NCBI GenBank assembly: GCA_024275315.1
Contig: JAJRZK010000001.1
Location: 1 to 64,000, forward strand
Direction: 5' to 3'
From: Nitrospirota bacterium
GTDB taxonomy: Bacteria > Nitrospinota_A > UBA7883
Length of the DNA: 64,000 nt
The number at the start of each line of letters is the position of its first letter. The stretch's first letter is position 1. Shown here piece by piece: positions 16,704 through 25,480 of the stretch. The notes beneath the pieces were generated by a model. That model had not been told where the DNA came from, made no database searches, and worked only from the letters and a program-made list of their open reading frames with translations. The translations under genes were made by a program, and so were the position numbers.

Positions 16704-19136
16704 ATGAAACCGGTCAGAAGAAAAAGACCGCAGGTAAAGCCGCAAACAGGGCGGCTCCGAAGGCGGAAAAAACATAATTACGTAAGGACGTTTTTCGCGT
16801 TTTTTTCCATCCTTTTCCTGTTGACCCTGGTGGCGGGAGCCGGGGCGGGCTGGTATGTCTACCGTCAATTTTCCAGTGATCTTCCGGATGTGTCCCTGTT
16901 GCGCGACTACAAGCCCAGCCTGGTGACGAGGATCTACGACAACAGCGACTCGCTCATAGCCGAATATTATGTCCAGAAGCGGATATTGACTCCTCTGGAG
17001 AACATTCCCCACATGTTGCGACTCGCCACGATAGCCGTTGAGGACTCCTCCTTTTATGAGCACCACGGCCTCAACCTGGAAGGTATTTTGCGCGCGTTCA
17101 TCGCGAACATGAAAGCCGGCAGGGTTGTCCAGGGTGGAAGCTCGATCACCCAGCAGGTGGCCAAGACGCTGTTGCTCACTCCGGAGCGTACGCTGGAAAG
17201 AAAAATCCGTGAGGCCATATTGTCCATCGAGATCGACAGGAGATACACAAAAAACGAGATACTGGAAATATATCTTAACCACATATATTACGGCCATGGC
17301 GCCTATGGAGTCGAAGCGGCCGCGCAGACTTATTTCGGCAAGCATGTCCATGAGCTTACCTTGGCTGAGATGACCATGATATCGGGACTTCCCAAAGCTC
17401 CCAACAACTACTCCCCGTACCACGACCCGGAACGCGCGAAAGAGCGCAGAGAGCACGCGTTAAACCGCCTGGTCGCCATAAAGGCCATTACCGAGGCCCA
17501 GAAAAACGAAGCCGCCAACGAGCCTTTTAATCTGGTGGGGCTGAAAAAGCCGACAAACAACGCCCCCTGGTTCGCAGAGCACGTAAGGAGGTATTTGGAG
17601 AAAAAGTATGGCGCCGACATGTTGTACAACGGAGGCCTGACCGTGCGAACCACCCTGGACCTGAAGTTGCAACGATTCGCCAACGAGGCTGTGCGGTTCG
17701 GTCTGGAAAAGACAGACAAGCGCCTGGGGTACAGGGGGCCTGTGTCGACCGTGAATCTGGAAAAGGGAGAACAGCCCGACTGGGCCCGGCTCAACCCCAG
17801 ACACAAAGCCGACATGGACGACTATTATAAGCCCGGCAGGGTTTTGCGCGGATTGGTCCTTGAAGTCGGCAGGAAAAACGTGTCGATAGGTTTTGAGGAC
17901 GCCAAGGGTTATATCGCCCTGAAAAACATGGATTGGGCCAACAAGGTCAACCCGTCCCAGAACGCTCTGTGGAGGGGCAAGCTCAAAGACGCCAGAAAAG
18001 CGCTTGATAAGGGTGATATCGTCGATGTGAAAATCCTGGAAGGGGAGCCGGACGACGGTGGACGCCTGCCGCTCGCTCTGGAGCAGACACCGGCGGTCCA
18101 GGGCGCCTTGATGGCCGTGGACCCGCGCACAGGATATATCCTTGCGATGGTAGGCGGATATGACCCGGCAGTGACGAAATTCAACAGAGCGATCCAGGCG
18201 TTGCGCCAGCCGGGGTCCTCTTTCAAGCCGATCATATATACCGCCGCGATGTACAAGGGGTTTACACCCGCTTCTATTATCATTGATTCGCCCATTATCT
18301 TTAACCGGGCGGCGACGGAGTTTAAGGGCTGGAAACCAGTGAATTTTGAAAAGAAGTTTTTTGGCCCGACAACACTCCGCACAGCCGTCACCCATTCGCG
18401 CAATGTGGTCACCATAAAGCTTCTCGAAAAAATAGGTGTGTCCTATGCGGTCGGTTTTGCCCGCAGGTTCGGAATTACCAGCCCGATAGACCCCAACCTG
18501 ACATTGGCGCTGGGGTCGTCTCCGGTGACTCTAAAGGAGATGGTGTACGCATACAGCTCGCTCGCCAATGGCGGGAAGCTGATGAAGAGCATGTTTATAA
18601 AATCGATCGAGAACAGAGAAGGAGCGGTTCTGGAAAAAAATGTCCCCGAGGGGCGACAGGTCATCTCACCTTCCATTGCCTTTTTGATGGTAAATATAAT
18701 GAAAAACGTTGTAAAAGAGGGGACCGCGCGTACCATAGGAAGAAAAATGAAACGGCCCGTAGCCGGCAAAACCGGAACGACGAACAGTTATATCGACGCC
18801 TGGTTCAACGGGTACACACCGGACATGGCGTGCGCCGTGTGGGTAGGCAAGGACAACAACGAGCCGATGGGAAAAAAGGAGACCGGCTCGCGGGTGGCCA
18901 TTCCCATATGGCTCAAATTCATGGAAAAAGCTCTCAGGGATGTCCCTGTGACGGACTTTACGCCTCCCGCCGACATCGTGTTCGCGCGGATAAACAAGAA
19001 AACCGGGAAGCTTACACGTTCCACCGGAGATAACGCCATCTTTGAATCTTTCATAGATGGAACCCAGCCTGACAGTTTCACGTCCGGGACGTCCGACGAA
19101 GCCGCCCACTCCAAAAATATCAGAAAAGGACTATAG
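16704..19136 (+). CDS. mrcA: Penicillin-binding protein 1A
   Basis: The 810-residue enzyme builds and crosslinks peptidoglycan. A basic cytoplasmic N-terminus is followed by a membrane helix at about residues 30-55. The glycosyltransferase domain has EDSSFYEHHG with the catalytic glutamate and GGSSITQQVAK. An OB-like insert lies between the domains. The transpeptidase shows SSFK (active serine in RQPGSSFKP), SRN and KTGT. The C-terminal tail is short and polar. It follows the glycosylase gene by 19 bases, so it may be in the same transcript as coaBC. Confidence 0.97.
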   Translation: MKPVRRKRPQVKPQTGRLRRRKKHNYVRTFFAFFSILFLLTLVAGAGAGWYVYRQFSSDLPDVSLLRDYKPSLVTRIYDNSDSLIAEYYVQKRILTPLENIPHMLRLATIAVEDSSFYEHHGLNLEGILRAFIANMKAGRVVQGGSSITQQVAKTLLLTPERTLERKIREAILSIEIDRRYTKNEILEIYLNHIYYGHGAYGVEAAAQTYFGKHVHELTLAEMTMISGLPKAPNNYSPYHDPERAKERREHALNRLVAIKAITEAQKNEAANEPFNLVGLKKPTNNAPWFAEHVRRYLEKKYGADMLYNGGLTVRTTLDLKLQRFANEAVRFGLEKTDKRLGYRGPVSTVNLEKGEQPDWARLNPRHKADMDDYYKPGRVLRGLVLEVGRKNVSIGFEDAKGYIALKNMDWANKVNPSQNALWRGKLKDARKALDKGDIVDVKILEGEPDDGGRLPLALEQTPAVQGALMAVDPRTGYILAMVGGYDPAVTKFNRAIQALRQPGSSFKPIIYTAAMYKGFTPASIIIDSPIIFNRAATEFKGWKPVNFEKKFFGPTTLRTAVTHSRNVVTIKLLEKIGVSYAVGFARRFGITSPIDPNLTLALGSSPVTLKEMVYAYSSLANGGKLMKSMFIKSIENREGAVLEKNVPEGRQVISPSIAFLMVNIMKNVVKEGTARTIGRKMKRPVAGKTGTTNSYIDAWFNGYTPDMACAVWVGKDNNEPMGKKETGSRVAIPIWLKFMEKALRDVPVTDFTPPADIVFARINKKTGKLTRSTGDNAIFESFIDGTQPDSFTSGTSDEAAHSKNIRKGL

Positions 19137-19288
19137 CGCCCAGTCCGTCCATTGGCCCATGCCCCCGCGCTGTTCAGTTTTCCTCGTTTTCTTTGATTTT
19201 TACAAGCCCGAAACGGTTCCGCTGAAATTAAAAATTCTGTCGCCCCACCTTTGCTACAATAAGCCTGCACTTTAACATCAGGTTGCTA

Positions 19289-20311
19289 ATGATCAAAGAA
19301 GCGCTTATCCGCACAGTTAACCTTACCAGGGAGTTTAAAATCCCTGAAAGCAAAGAGGGGTTGCTGGGCTCGATTTACAATCTTTTTTCCCGGAAAAGCA
19401 GTGTGAAGCGGGCGGTGGATAATGTTACTTTCGATATAGGCGTGGGGGAGTTTGTGGGATATGTCGGAGAAAACGGCGCAGGCAAATCGACCACGATAAA
19501 GATGTTAACGGGGATCCTCACCCCGACATCCGGGCAGGTGTTGGTCAATGGTATCGCTCCTTATGAAAACCGGGTGCAAAACGCATTTAACATCGGTGTG
19601 GTGTTCGGCCAAAGAACGCAGTTGTGGTGGGACCTGCCCGTGCGTGACTCGTTCGACCTGCTAAAGTCCATATACCGGATTCCCGATGACAAGTTCAAAC
19701 GCACCTACCATGACCTTGCCGATACCCTGGATCTGGATCCGCTGACGAAAGTCCCTGTCCGGAAACTTTCGCTGGGGCAAAGGATGCGATGCGACCTGGC
19801 CGCCGCGATGCTGCACAATCCGAAAATACTGTTTCTCGACGAGCCGACCATCGGGCTTGATATTATCGCCAAGGACAACGTCCGGCGGTTTCTTGCACGT
19901 ATAAACAAAACCAGCGAAGTAACCATCATCCTGACCACCCACGATATGGACGACATAGAGACCCTTTGTGACAGGATCATCATTATCGAGGAGGGCAAAA
20001 TCGCCTACGACGGCGCCACGGAGCTGCTTAAGCGGGATTATGTCCGGTACAAAATCCTGGAGATAGAGTTCCACGATCATAACCCGGAGTTCAAATTGTC
20101 GCCCATGCTCGAAGTTGTCAAGACCGAGGCGAACAAGAAATGGCTCCATTTTCACCAAGGCGATCGTTCCATCCATGATGTGATTTCAGCTCTGTTCAGG
20201 GACTATCGTATAAAAGATATATCGATTCATGAACCGAAAGTGGGAGATATAGTGAAAACCATATATGAAAACCGGACACAACGCCGCAGGGTAACCGCCA
20301 AAGATGCCTGA
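19289..20311 (+). CDS. ABC-2 exporter, ATPase subunit
   Basis: The 340-residue ATPase has Walker A (GENGAGKST), a signature motif of the form LSLGQRMR, Walker B (ILFLDEPTIGLD) and the switch histidine in TTHDMDD. A long N-terminal segment before Walker A matches the COG4586-type subfamily paired with the two permeases that follow. I start at ATG 19289 with AGG 7 bases upstream rather than at the TTG two codons earlier. Its end overlaps the first permease by 8 bases. The cargo is unknown. Confidence 0.92.
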   Translation: MIKEALIRTVNLTREFKIPESKEGLLGSIYNLFSRKSSVKRAVDNVTFDIGVGEFVGYVGENGAGKSTTIKMLTGILTPTSGQVLVNGIAPYENRVQNAFNIGVVFGQRTQLWWDLPVRDSFDLLKSIYRIPDDKFKRTYHDLADTLDLDPLTKVPVRKLSLGQRMRCDLAAAMLHNPKILFLDEPTIGLDIIAKDNVRRFLARINKTSEVTIILTTHDMDDIETLCDRIIIIEEGKIAYDGATELLKRDYVRYKILEIEFHDHNPEFKLSPMLEVVKTEANKKWLHFHQGDRSIHDVISALFRDYRIKDISIHEPKVGDIVKTIYENRTQRRRVTAKDA

Positions 20312-21173
20312 AAGCGTAATTCGGACGTTTGACAAGGCGGGCCGCCGCGCAAGCGTGGTCGGCGCCGTCAGGATGTCCGCGGGGGTTTATATCAATTTCG
20401 CCAAGAAATCTTTCGAGCGCCAGCTTGCTTACAAATTCGAATATTTTATGGGTGTCTTCAACGGGTTGCTGTTCATTTTCATATTCACATCGCTTTGGGA
20501 ATCTATATATTCCAACCCCGCCGCCGCGGCTGTCAGTTCGTTTGATCGCAGGAGCATTATTTCCTACGCGGTTTTCGCAATGATAATCCGGATATCGATG
20601 ACCATGGAGGATTCCTATACGGTGATAAAGGTCCGCACCGGAGCGATAAGCATGGACATGATCAAGCCGGTGAACTATTTCGCCATGTGCTTTTCTGAAA
20701 TGATCGGGTTGTCTATGTACCACTGGTTCACCAGGGCTCTTCCTCTGGTGGCGGTTTCCCTGGCCCTGTTTGATGTGACTATGCCGGGACGACTGTCAAA
20801 CTACGCCCTTGCGTTCGTGGCGTGGATTCTCGGATACCTGATAATGTTCATGATTAACTTTTTGTTCGGCTTGCTGGCTTTTTGGGTGATAGAGGTGTTC
20901 AGCTTTCAGCTTATGAAATACGGAATGTTCACCCTGTTTTCGGGTGGCATCCTTCCTGTTGATTTTTTCCCGGACTGGGCGCGTCCGCTGATCGACTTCA
21001 TACCGTTCCAGTATGTTCTTTATGTTCCCACCTCACTTTTTATAGGCCACGTGGAGGGAAGTCAGGCCCTGCGCCTGATAGGTCTGCAGATCGTATGGGT
21101 GGCGGCGCTATCCGTGGGATGCTGGTGGATGTGGACTGCGGCGCATAAGAAGCTGGTGGTGCAGGGGGGGTAG
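20304..21173 (+). CDS. ABC-2 exporter, permease subunit 1
   Basis: This 289-residue protein has about six membrane segments, beginning around residue 40 (FEYFMGVFNGLLFIFIFTSLW), and resembles the COG4587-type permeases of ABC-2 exporters. It overlaps the ATPase gene by 8 bases and ends one base before the second permease, so the three are one operon. No substrate-binding protein is encoded, consistent with export rather than import. Confidence 0.85.
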   Translation: MPESVIRTFDKAGRRASVVGAVRMSAGVYINFAKKSFERQLAYKFEYFMGVFNGLLFIFIFTSLWESIYSNPAAAAVSSFDRRSIISYAVFAMIIRISMTMEDSYTVIKVRTGAISMDMIKPVNYFAMCFSEMIGLSMYHWFTRALPLVAVSLALFDVTMPGRLSNYALAFVAWILGYLIMFMINFLFGLLAFWVIEVFSFQLMKYGMFTLFSGGILPVDFFPDWARPLIDFIPFQYVLYVPTSLFIGHVEGSQALRLIGLQIVWVAALSVGCWWMWTAAHKKLVVQGG

Positions 21174-21174
21174 A

Positions 21175-21978
21175 ATGTCCGAGTTCGGTATATACCTTAA
21201 AATGATCGTAACCTCGATCAGGGCGAAGATGGAATACCGGTTGACCTTTGTCTTCACTTTTTTCGCTCTGGTGGTTTTTTACCTGGGTCAGCTTGGCGTG
21301 ATCCTGATCATGCTTTCAAAATTCAAGAGTATCGCCGGGTGGACCATCGGCGAGATAATGTTCCTGTACGGGCTGATGGTGTTCAGCCAGGGTCTTACCA
21401 CGGTTTTTTTCGCGTCGCTAAATGATTTCGAATCGCTGATAATCAACGGTGATTTCGACAGGTTTCTGGTGCGTCCCCTCGATCCGCTGACGCAGATACT
21501 CTCCAGCCGGTTTGAGATCACGTCCATGGCCCACTTTTTTATAGGCTCCACGGCGCTCTATTTCGGCTCCACCTACGCCGAAGTGGAGTGGACGTTTTTC
21601 AAGGTGATGTTTTTTCCCCTTGCGCTGTTGGGCGCGGTGCTGATACAGGGCGGAATCCGTCTTGCGGTATCGGCCGTGGCGTTTTGGACGCTCCGGAACA
21701 GGGCGCTGGTGCATACGGCGGTGTACAGCTCCAAGGAGATGATATATTACCCCATATCCATTTACAAACTGTGGGTGCAATATTTTCTTACGTTCCTGTT
21801 TCCCCTGGCGTTCGTAAATTTCTATCCCAGCCACTACTTCTTGAACCGTGGCTCGTCTGACCTTCTGTTTCATCCCGTTATCCAGTTTATGACTCCCGTC
21901 ATGGGCTTGATGGTGTTTGCAGCGGCGTATGCTTTCTGGAAAGCCGGGATCAGAAACTATCAGAGCGCGGGGCATTGA
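21175..21978 (+). CDS. ABC-2 exporter, permease subunit 2
   Basis: This 267-residue protein has about six hydrophobic segments and resembles COG3694-type permeases, the usual partner of the preceding gene. The segment DFESLIINGDFDRFLVRPLD is characteristic of this group. With the ATPase it should form a heterodimeric exporter in the inner membrane. The next gene, hisA, starts 90 bases later and is functionally unrelated. Confidence 0.87.
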   Translation: MSEFGIYLKMIVTSIRAKMEYRLTFVFTFFALVVFYLGQLGVILIMLSKFKSIAGWTIGEIMFLYGLMVFSQGLTTVFFASLNDFESLIINGDFDRFLVRPLDPLTQILSSRFEITSMAHFFIGSTALYFGSTYAEVEWTFFKVMFFPLALLGAVLIQGGIRLAVSAVAFWTLRNRALVHTAVYSSKEMIYYPISIYKLWVQYFLTFLFPLAFVNFYPSHYFLNRGSSDLLFHPVIQFMTPVMGLMVFAAAYAFWKAGIRNYQSAGH

Positions 21979-22067
21979 GCAGGGTGTAAATCCGGATGTT
22001 GGCGCTGGATTTATGGGGGATGGTCGTCTATCATTCCTATTTTGCGACTTTCGGGAGATAAAATGAC

Positions 22068-22793
22068 ATGAGGATTTTGCCGGCTATAGACCTGCTCGAT
22101 GGAAAATGTGTGCGGTTGCGCCAGGGCAGGTTCGATGATGTGACCGTATATTCCGGAGATCCGGCTGGAATGGCGGCGAAATGGCGGGACATGGGGGCCG
22201 AAGGGTTGCACCTTGTCGACCTGGACGGCGCCCGCGAAGGGAGGCCGGTGAACAGAGAGGCGATAAAGGCCATTGTAGATACGGCGGAAATACCCATCGA
22301 GATAGGCGGAGGCGTTCGGTCTGTGCAGGTGGCGTCGGAATACCTGGACCTGGGGGCTTCACAAGTTATCCTGGGTACCGCCGCGATAGAAAATCCGGAT
22401 CTGGTGATGGCCGCGGCGGACCTGTTCCCGGACAGGATCCTCGTCGGGCTTGATGTGAAAAACGGTAAACCAGCCACCAGAGGGTGGCTGGAGACGGCGT
22501 CTTGCGACCCGATCGAGCTGGCCCGCAAGTTCGCGAATATGGGCGCCGCAGGAATTATCTATACGGATATTTCCCGCGACGGCATGCTCGAAGGGGCGAA
22601 TATAGACGGCTTGAGACATTTTGCCGAACAGCTGGACATACCTGTAACCGCTTCCGGTGGCGTCACATCTGTCGATGATGTGCTAGCGATCGCTTCGCTG
22701 GAGCCTGTTGGTGTAAACTCGATAATAATAGGCAAGGCTTTATACGACGGAGCGCTCGACCTCAAAGAGGCTCTCCGGGCTGTCAAGGGTTGA
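22068..22793 (+). CDS. hisA: ProFAR isomerase, histidine biosynthesis
   Basis: The 241-residue TIM barrel isomerises ProFAR to PRFAR in histidine synthesis. It begins [15 protein letters not shown], with the catalytic aspartate in AIDL, and has the second half-barrel signature [12 protein letters not shown] with the other aspartate. Both phosphate loops (GGGVRS and ASGGVTS) are present. It is followed after 3 bases by hisF, which takes its product. hisH is not in the window. Confidence 0.97.
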   Translation: MRILPAIDLLDGKCVRLRQGRFDDVTVYSGDPAGMAAKWRDMGAEGLHLVDLDGAREGRPVNREAIKAIVDTAEIPIEIGGGVRSVQVASEYLDLGASQVILGTAAIENPDLVMAAADLFPDRILVGLDVKNGKPATRGWLETASCDPIELARKFANMGAAGIIYTDISRDGMLEGANIDGLRHFAEQLDIPVTASGGVTSVDDVLAIASLEPVGVNSIIIGKALYDGALDLKEALRAVKG

Positions 22794-22796
22794 AAG

Positions 22797-23573
22797 ATGG
22801 CTCTTCGGCGCAGGATCATACCATGTCTCGACGTCAAGGAAGGGCGTGTGGTTAAAGGTGTGAAATTCGTCAATCTTCGGGACGCGGGCGACCCGGTGGA
22901 GATAGCCAGGGAGTACGACGCCCAGGGAGCCGACGAGCTTACCTTTCTGGATATAACCGCCTCTCATGAAAAAAGGGATATAATTCTCGATGTGGTGGCC
23001 AGTACCGCCGAGCAGGTGTTCATGCCTCTCACGGTGGGGGGGGGTGTCCGGGTTCTCGAGGACATACACAGGCTTTTACGGGCCGGAGCGGACAAGGTGG
23101 GTATAAACACCGCCGCCGTCAAGCGTCCGGAGTTTGTACGGGACGCGGCGCAGAGATTCGGAGCGCAGTGCATCGTAGTCGCCATAGACGCCAAAAGGAG
23201 GAAAACTTCCGGATGGGAGGTTTACACCCATGGAGGAAGGGAGCCGACGGGACTGGACGCCGTGCAGTGGGCGGAGAGGATGGAAAGCTATGGCGCTGGC
23301 GAAATCCTTTTGACATCCATGGACTCGGACGGCACAAAGTCGGGATACGACATTGATTTGACCAGGACCATCAGCCGCGCCACAGGGATACCGGTGATAG
23401 CGTCCGGGGGGGTGGGGACCCTGGAGCATATTTACGAGGGGCTGGTGGATGGGGAGGCCGACGCGGCTCTGGCGGCTTCGATTTTCCATTTTCGCGAATA
23501 CACCGTGGCCGACGCCAAAAAATTCCTGCGTGACAAAGGCGTATGCGTGCGTGACGCCACGGAACAGGCTTAG
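22797..23573 (+). CDS. hisF: Imidazole glycerol phosphate synthase, cyclase subunit
   Basis: HisF works with the glutaminase HisH to turn PRFAR and ammonia into imidazole glycerol phosphate and AICAR. The 258-residue protein begins [18 protein letters not shown], carrying the catalytic aspartate in CLDV; the second is in [18 protein letters not shown] made here is consumed by PurH, encoded at 27.3 kb. Spacing of 3 bases to hisA shows co-transcription. Confidence 0.97.
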   Translation: MALRRRIIPCLDVKEGRVVKGVKFVNLRDAGDPVEIAREYDAQGADELTFLDITASHEKRDIILDVVASTAEQVFMPLTVGGGVRVLEDIHRLLRAGADKVGINTAAVKRPEFVRDAAQRFGAQCIVVAIDAKRRKTSGWEVYTHGGREPTGLDAVQWAERMESYGAGEILLTSMDSDGTKSGYDIDLTRTISRATGIPVIASGGVGTLEHIYEGLVDGEADAALAASIFHFREYTVADAKKFLRDKGVCVRDATEQA

Positions 23574-23617
23574 CGGCGGATATATTAGATTTTCACCAAA
23601 ACTCGGGCTGGTTTATC

Positions 23618-24103
23618 ATGGCTGGGAAAAAGGCCGCTTCAAAAACAGGCGGCAAAGGCGGACATCCTGTTATCATCAATCGTAAGGCCAGGCATGATTA
23701 TCACATACTCGAATCGATGGAAGCGGGGTTGGCGCTGAAAGGATCGGAGGTAAAATCGATTCGCGAGGGGAAAATCTCCCTTAAAGACTCCTATGCCAGG
23801 ATCGAAAAAGGCGAAGCCTGGCTGGTCGGATGTCATATTTCGGCATACACGAACCAGAACACGTTCGAGCCATACAACCCGACCAGAACCCGCAAACTGC
23901 TACTGCACAAAAAACAGCTTTTAAAACTTCACGCCACGGTTAAAGAAAAAGGTTTCACCCTCTTGCCGCTTAAAATCTATTTCAAGCATGGAATAGCGAA
24001 GCTTGAACTGGGGATCGGGAAAGGCAAGAAACTGTACGACAAACGTGAGGACCTGAAGAAAAAAGAAGCCGACCGGCAGATCGAACGCGCCATGAAGGGG
24101 TAA
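23618..24103 (+). CDS. smpB: SsrA-binding protein SmpB
   Basis: SmpB binds tmRNA and brings it to stalled ribosomes. The 161-residue protein has the usual length, with NRKARHDYHILE near residue 22, the core GLALKGSEVKSIREGK, and the basic C-terminal tail (LYDKREDLKKKEADR) that enters the decoding centre. It lies 44 bases after hisF. I searched the flanks for a tmRNA gene and saw none. Confidence 0.97.
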   Translation: MAGKKAASKTGGKGGHPVIINRKARHDYHILESMEAGLALKGSEVKSIREGKISLKDSYARIEKGEAWLVGCHISAYTNQNTFEPYNPTRTRKLLLHKKQLLKLHATVKEKGFTLLPLKIYFKHGIAKLELGIGKGKKLYDKREDLKKKEADRQIERAMKG

Positions 24104-24128
24104 ACCCCGGTCAGCGCTTCACGTGTAT

Positions 24129-24157
24129 TTGCCTGATTATGAAAAGCATTGTATAAT
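24129..24157 (+). promoter_or_regulatory. Sigma-70 promoter of the orphan fliN-like gene
   Basis: TTGCCT (24129-24134), 17 bases, then TATAAT (24152-24157). The -10 box is perfect and the spacing ideal. The start of transcription would be near 24164, about 70 bases before the ATG. This gives the orphan FliN a housekeeping promoter of its own. Confidence 0.65.
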
Positions 24158-24232
24158 AATAAGATATACGTATGCGTCTGCATGCGGGGTTTGCCGTTTG
24201 AAACAACTGTCGGGGCTTTAAGATAGTGTCAT

Positions 24233-24559
24233 ATGAATGAGACCGTAAAAAACGGGAAAGTCGAGAGTACCGCCGCCGAAACCACTCTGGCGAGAATCTT
24301 TGACGAACTCGACGGGATACTCGATATCCCGCTGACTGTAAGCGTCGAGCTGGGTTTTGCGGAAATGACCGTGCGCGACGTTCTGGAGTTGCAGGCTGGT
24401 TCTGTTATAGAGCTTAACAAGCTTGTAGGTGAGCCTATGGAGATTCTCATCAACAATCTGCTGACCGCCCGGGGCGAGGTCGTGGTGGTAAATGACCGGT
24501 TCGGGATCAGGGTCACCGACGTTATCGACCCGCTGGAAATTATCCGCTCTTCTGTGTAA
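24233..24559 (+). CDS. FliN-like protein, orphan paralogue
   Basis: This 108-residue protein is a complete FliN/SpoA domain with a short N-terminus. It shares long identical stretches with the FliN of the flagellar cluster: ILDIPL, SVELG, GSVIEL, KLVGEP and ARGEVVVVN, then FGIR. FliN forms the lower ring of the flagellar switch and helps dock the export machinery. This copy lacks the long acidic extension of the cluster FliN and lies between smpB and a secreted protein gene, with its own promoter. It may be an alternative switch subunit or an export-dock variant. Confidence 0.88.
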   Translation: MNETVKNGKVESTAAETTLARIFDELDGILDIPLTVSVELGFAEMTVRDVLELQAGSVIELNKLVGEPMEILINNLLTARGEVVVVNDRFGIRVTDVIDPLEIIRSSV

Positions 24560-24564
24560 CCACA

Positions 24565-24595
24565 CGCCCGCAGGGGCTTTCCCCGTGTGCGGGCG
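24565..24595. terminator. Hairpin between convergent genes
   Basis: CGCCCGCA and TGCGGGCG form an 8-base-pair stem, with an inner GGGG/CCCC stem around CTTT. It lies 6 bases after the fliN-like stop and before the end of the leftward gene at 24625. There is no long T run on either strand, so a strong intrinsic terminator is not proved. Confidence 0.45.
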
Positions 24596-24624
24596 CTGGA
24601 TTACTATTTCAACTCAGCCGTTTA

Positions 24625-25071
24625 TTAGTTGTGGCCAGAGTGCCCGTTTAGATATTTTTTCTTGAAAACTTCCGCGATTTCGCTGGGGGTCTTGTTGGCC
24701 TGTGTCATCTTCATGGCGACGACAGCCTCACTCATACATGTCCCGCACATGGAAGCGTGATTATCGGTATAACAGGTAAGCAGGCTTTTGTGCTTGAATT
24801 TCGGGTTCATCGAGCAATAGCAATAGCAAAACAGCTTGTCCAGAACCTGCGGAATCTCGTTTGCTATCTCATACGTTCTTGCGATATACGGTTTCGACGC
24901 GAAAATATCGGGGCTGAGAATCTCGCGGGTCTCCTGCATCTCCTTTGTTTCGAGCAGATGTTGCTGGATCATCTCCGCCGCCAGCTTTTTGGACTGGGCC
25001 AGCGCCGCGACGGTTGAAAAAGCGGTGACGAGGATAAAGGCTACGATAAATGTTTTTCTGTAATGGAGCAT
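24625..25071 (-). CDS. Secreted protein with CYCYC motif
   Basis: This 148-residue protein has a signal peptide (YRKTFIVAFILVTAFSTVAA, cleavage after ALA). The mature part contains FCYCYCSMNP, then CYTDNHASMCGTCMSEA, seven cysteines in all with a conserved layout resembling the PCYCGC-motif family of exported proteins. The role of that family is not settled; a metal or redox function is plausible. A ribosome site (GAGGT, 9 bases before ATG) supports the start. The gene follows a BFD-like iron-sulphur gene on the same strand. Confidence 0.7.
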   Translation of the reverse strand: MLHYRKTFIVAFILVTAFSTVAALAQSKKLAAEMIQQHLLETKEMQETREILSPDIFASKPYIARTYEIANEIPQVLDKLFCYCYCSMNPKFKHKSLLTCYTDNHASMCGTCMSEAVVAMKMTQANKTPSEIAEVFKKKYLNGHSGHN

Positions 25072-25243
25072 CGTCAGGTACCTCTAATTAACCAATTCAA
25101 TCAATAATCCAATAACTGGAAGTAAACTCACCATTTGTTCAATTATATCCATTTCCGGGGCTAATGCAAAAACACAGGGCCGGACACGGCGTACCTGCCG
25201 GTTTCAACCTCCCGAAAATCCCGACAATCAACGATCCCTGCGC

Positions 25244-25441
25244 TTACTCCTCTAGCATCTTCTCAAGCCTTGGTCCGCAACGTTTGCCTTTGCACTGGCC
25301 CGCGCCCGCGCCTGTAATCCTGCTGATTTCGTTGAGATCGGTAACTCCGCTTTCGATTAATTTTTTGAAAGCCCCTTTTTTTATATTCCGGCACTGGCAC
25401 ACGACTTTTATATTGTCGATAACCTGTTCTTTAGGAGTCAT
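25244..25441 (-). CDS. BFD-like [2Fe-2S]-binding protein
   Basis: The 65-residue protein has four cysteines placed as in the bacterioferritin-associated ferredoxin fold: CQC near residue 15, and CKGKRC near residue 50 after GAGAGQ. The segment GVTDLNEISRITGAGAGQ is typical of BFD-like domains fused to oxidoreductases, but here it stands alone. It sits 39 bases downstream of the M3 peptidase on the same strand. The ribosome site is weak. It likely carries electrons or an iron-sulphur centre for a partner not identifiable here. Confidence 0.78.
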   Translation of the reverse strand: MTPKEQVIDNIKVVCQCRNIKKGAFKKLIESGVTDLNEISRITGAGAGQCKGKRCGPRLEKMLEE

Positions 25442-25480
25442 TGGCGTAAGATGGAAATCATGTTTCGCAGGTCCCCGGCC

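Noticed and set aside
24104-24232. tmRNA gene beside smpB
   Set aside because: The gap holds only a sigma-70 promoter and leader; no tRNA-like ends or tag reading frame are visible.
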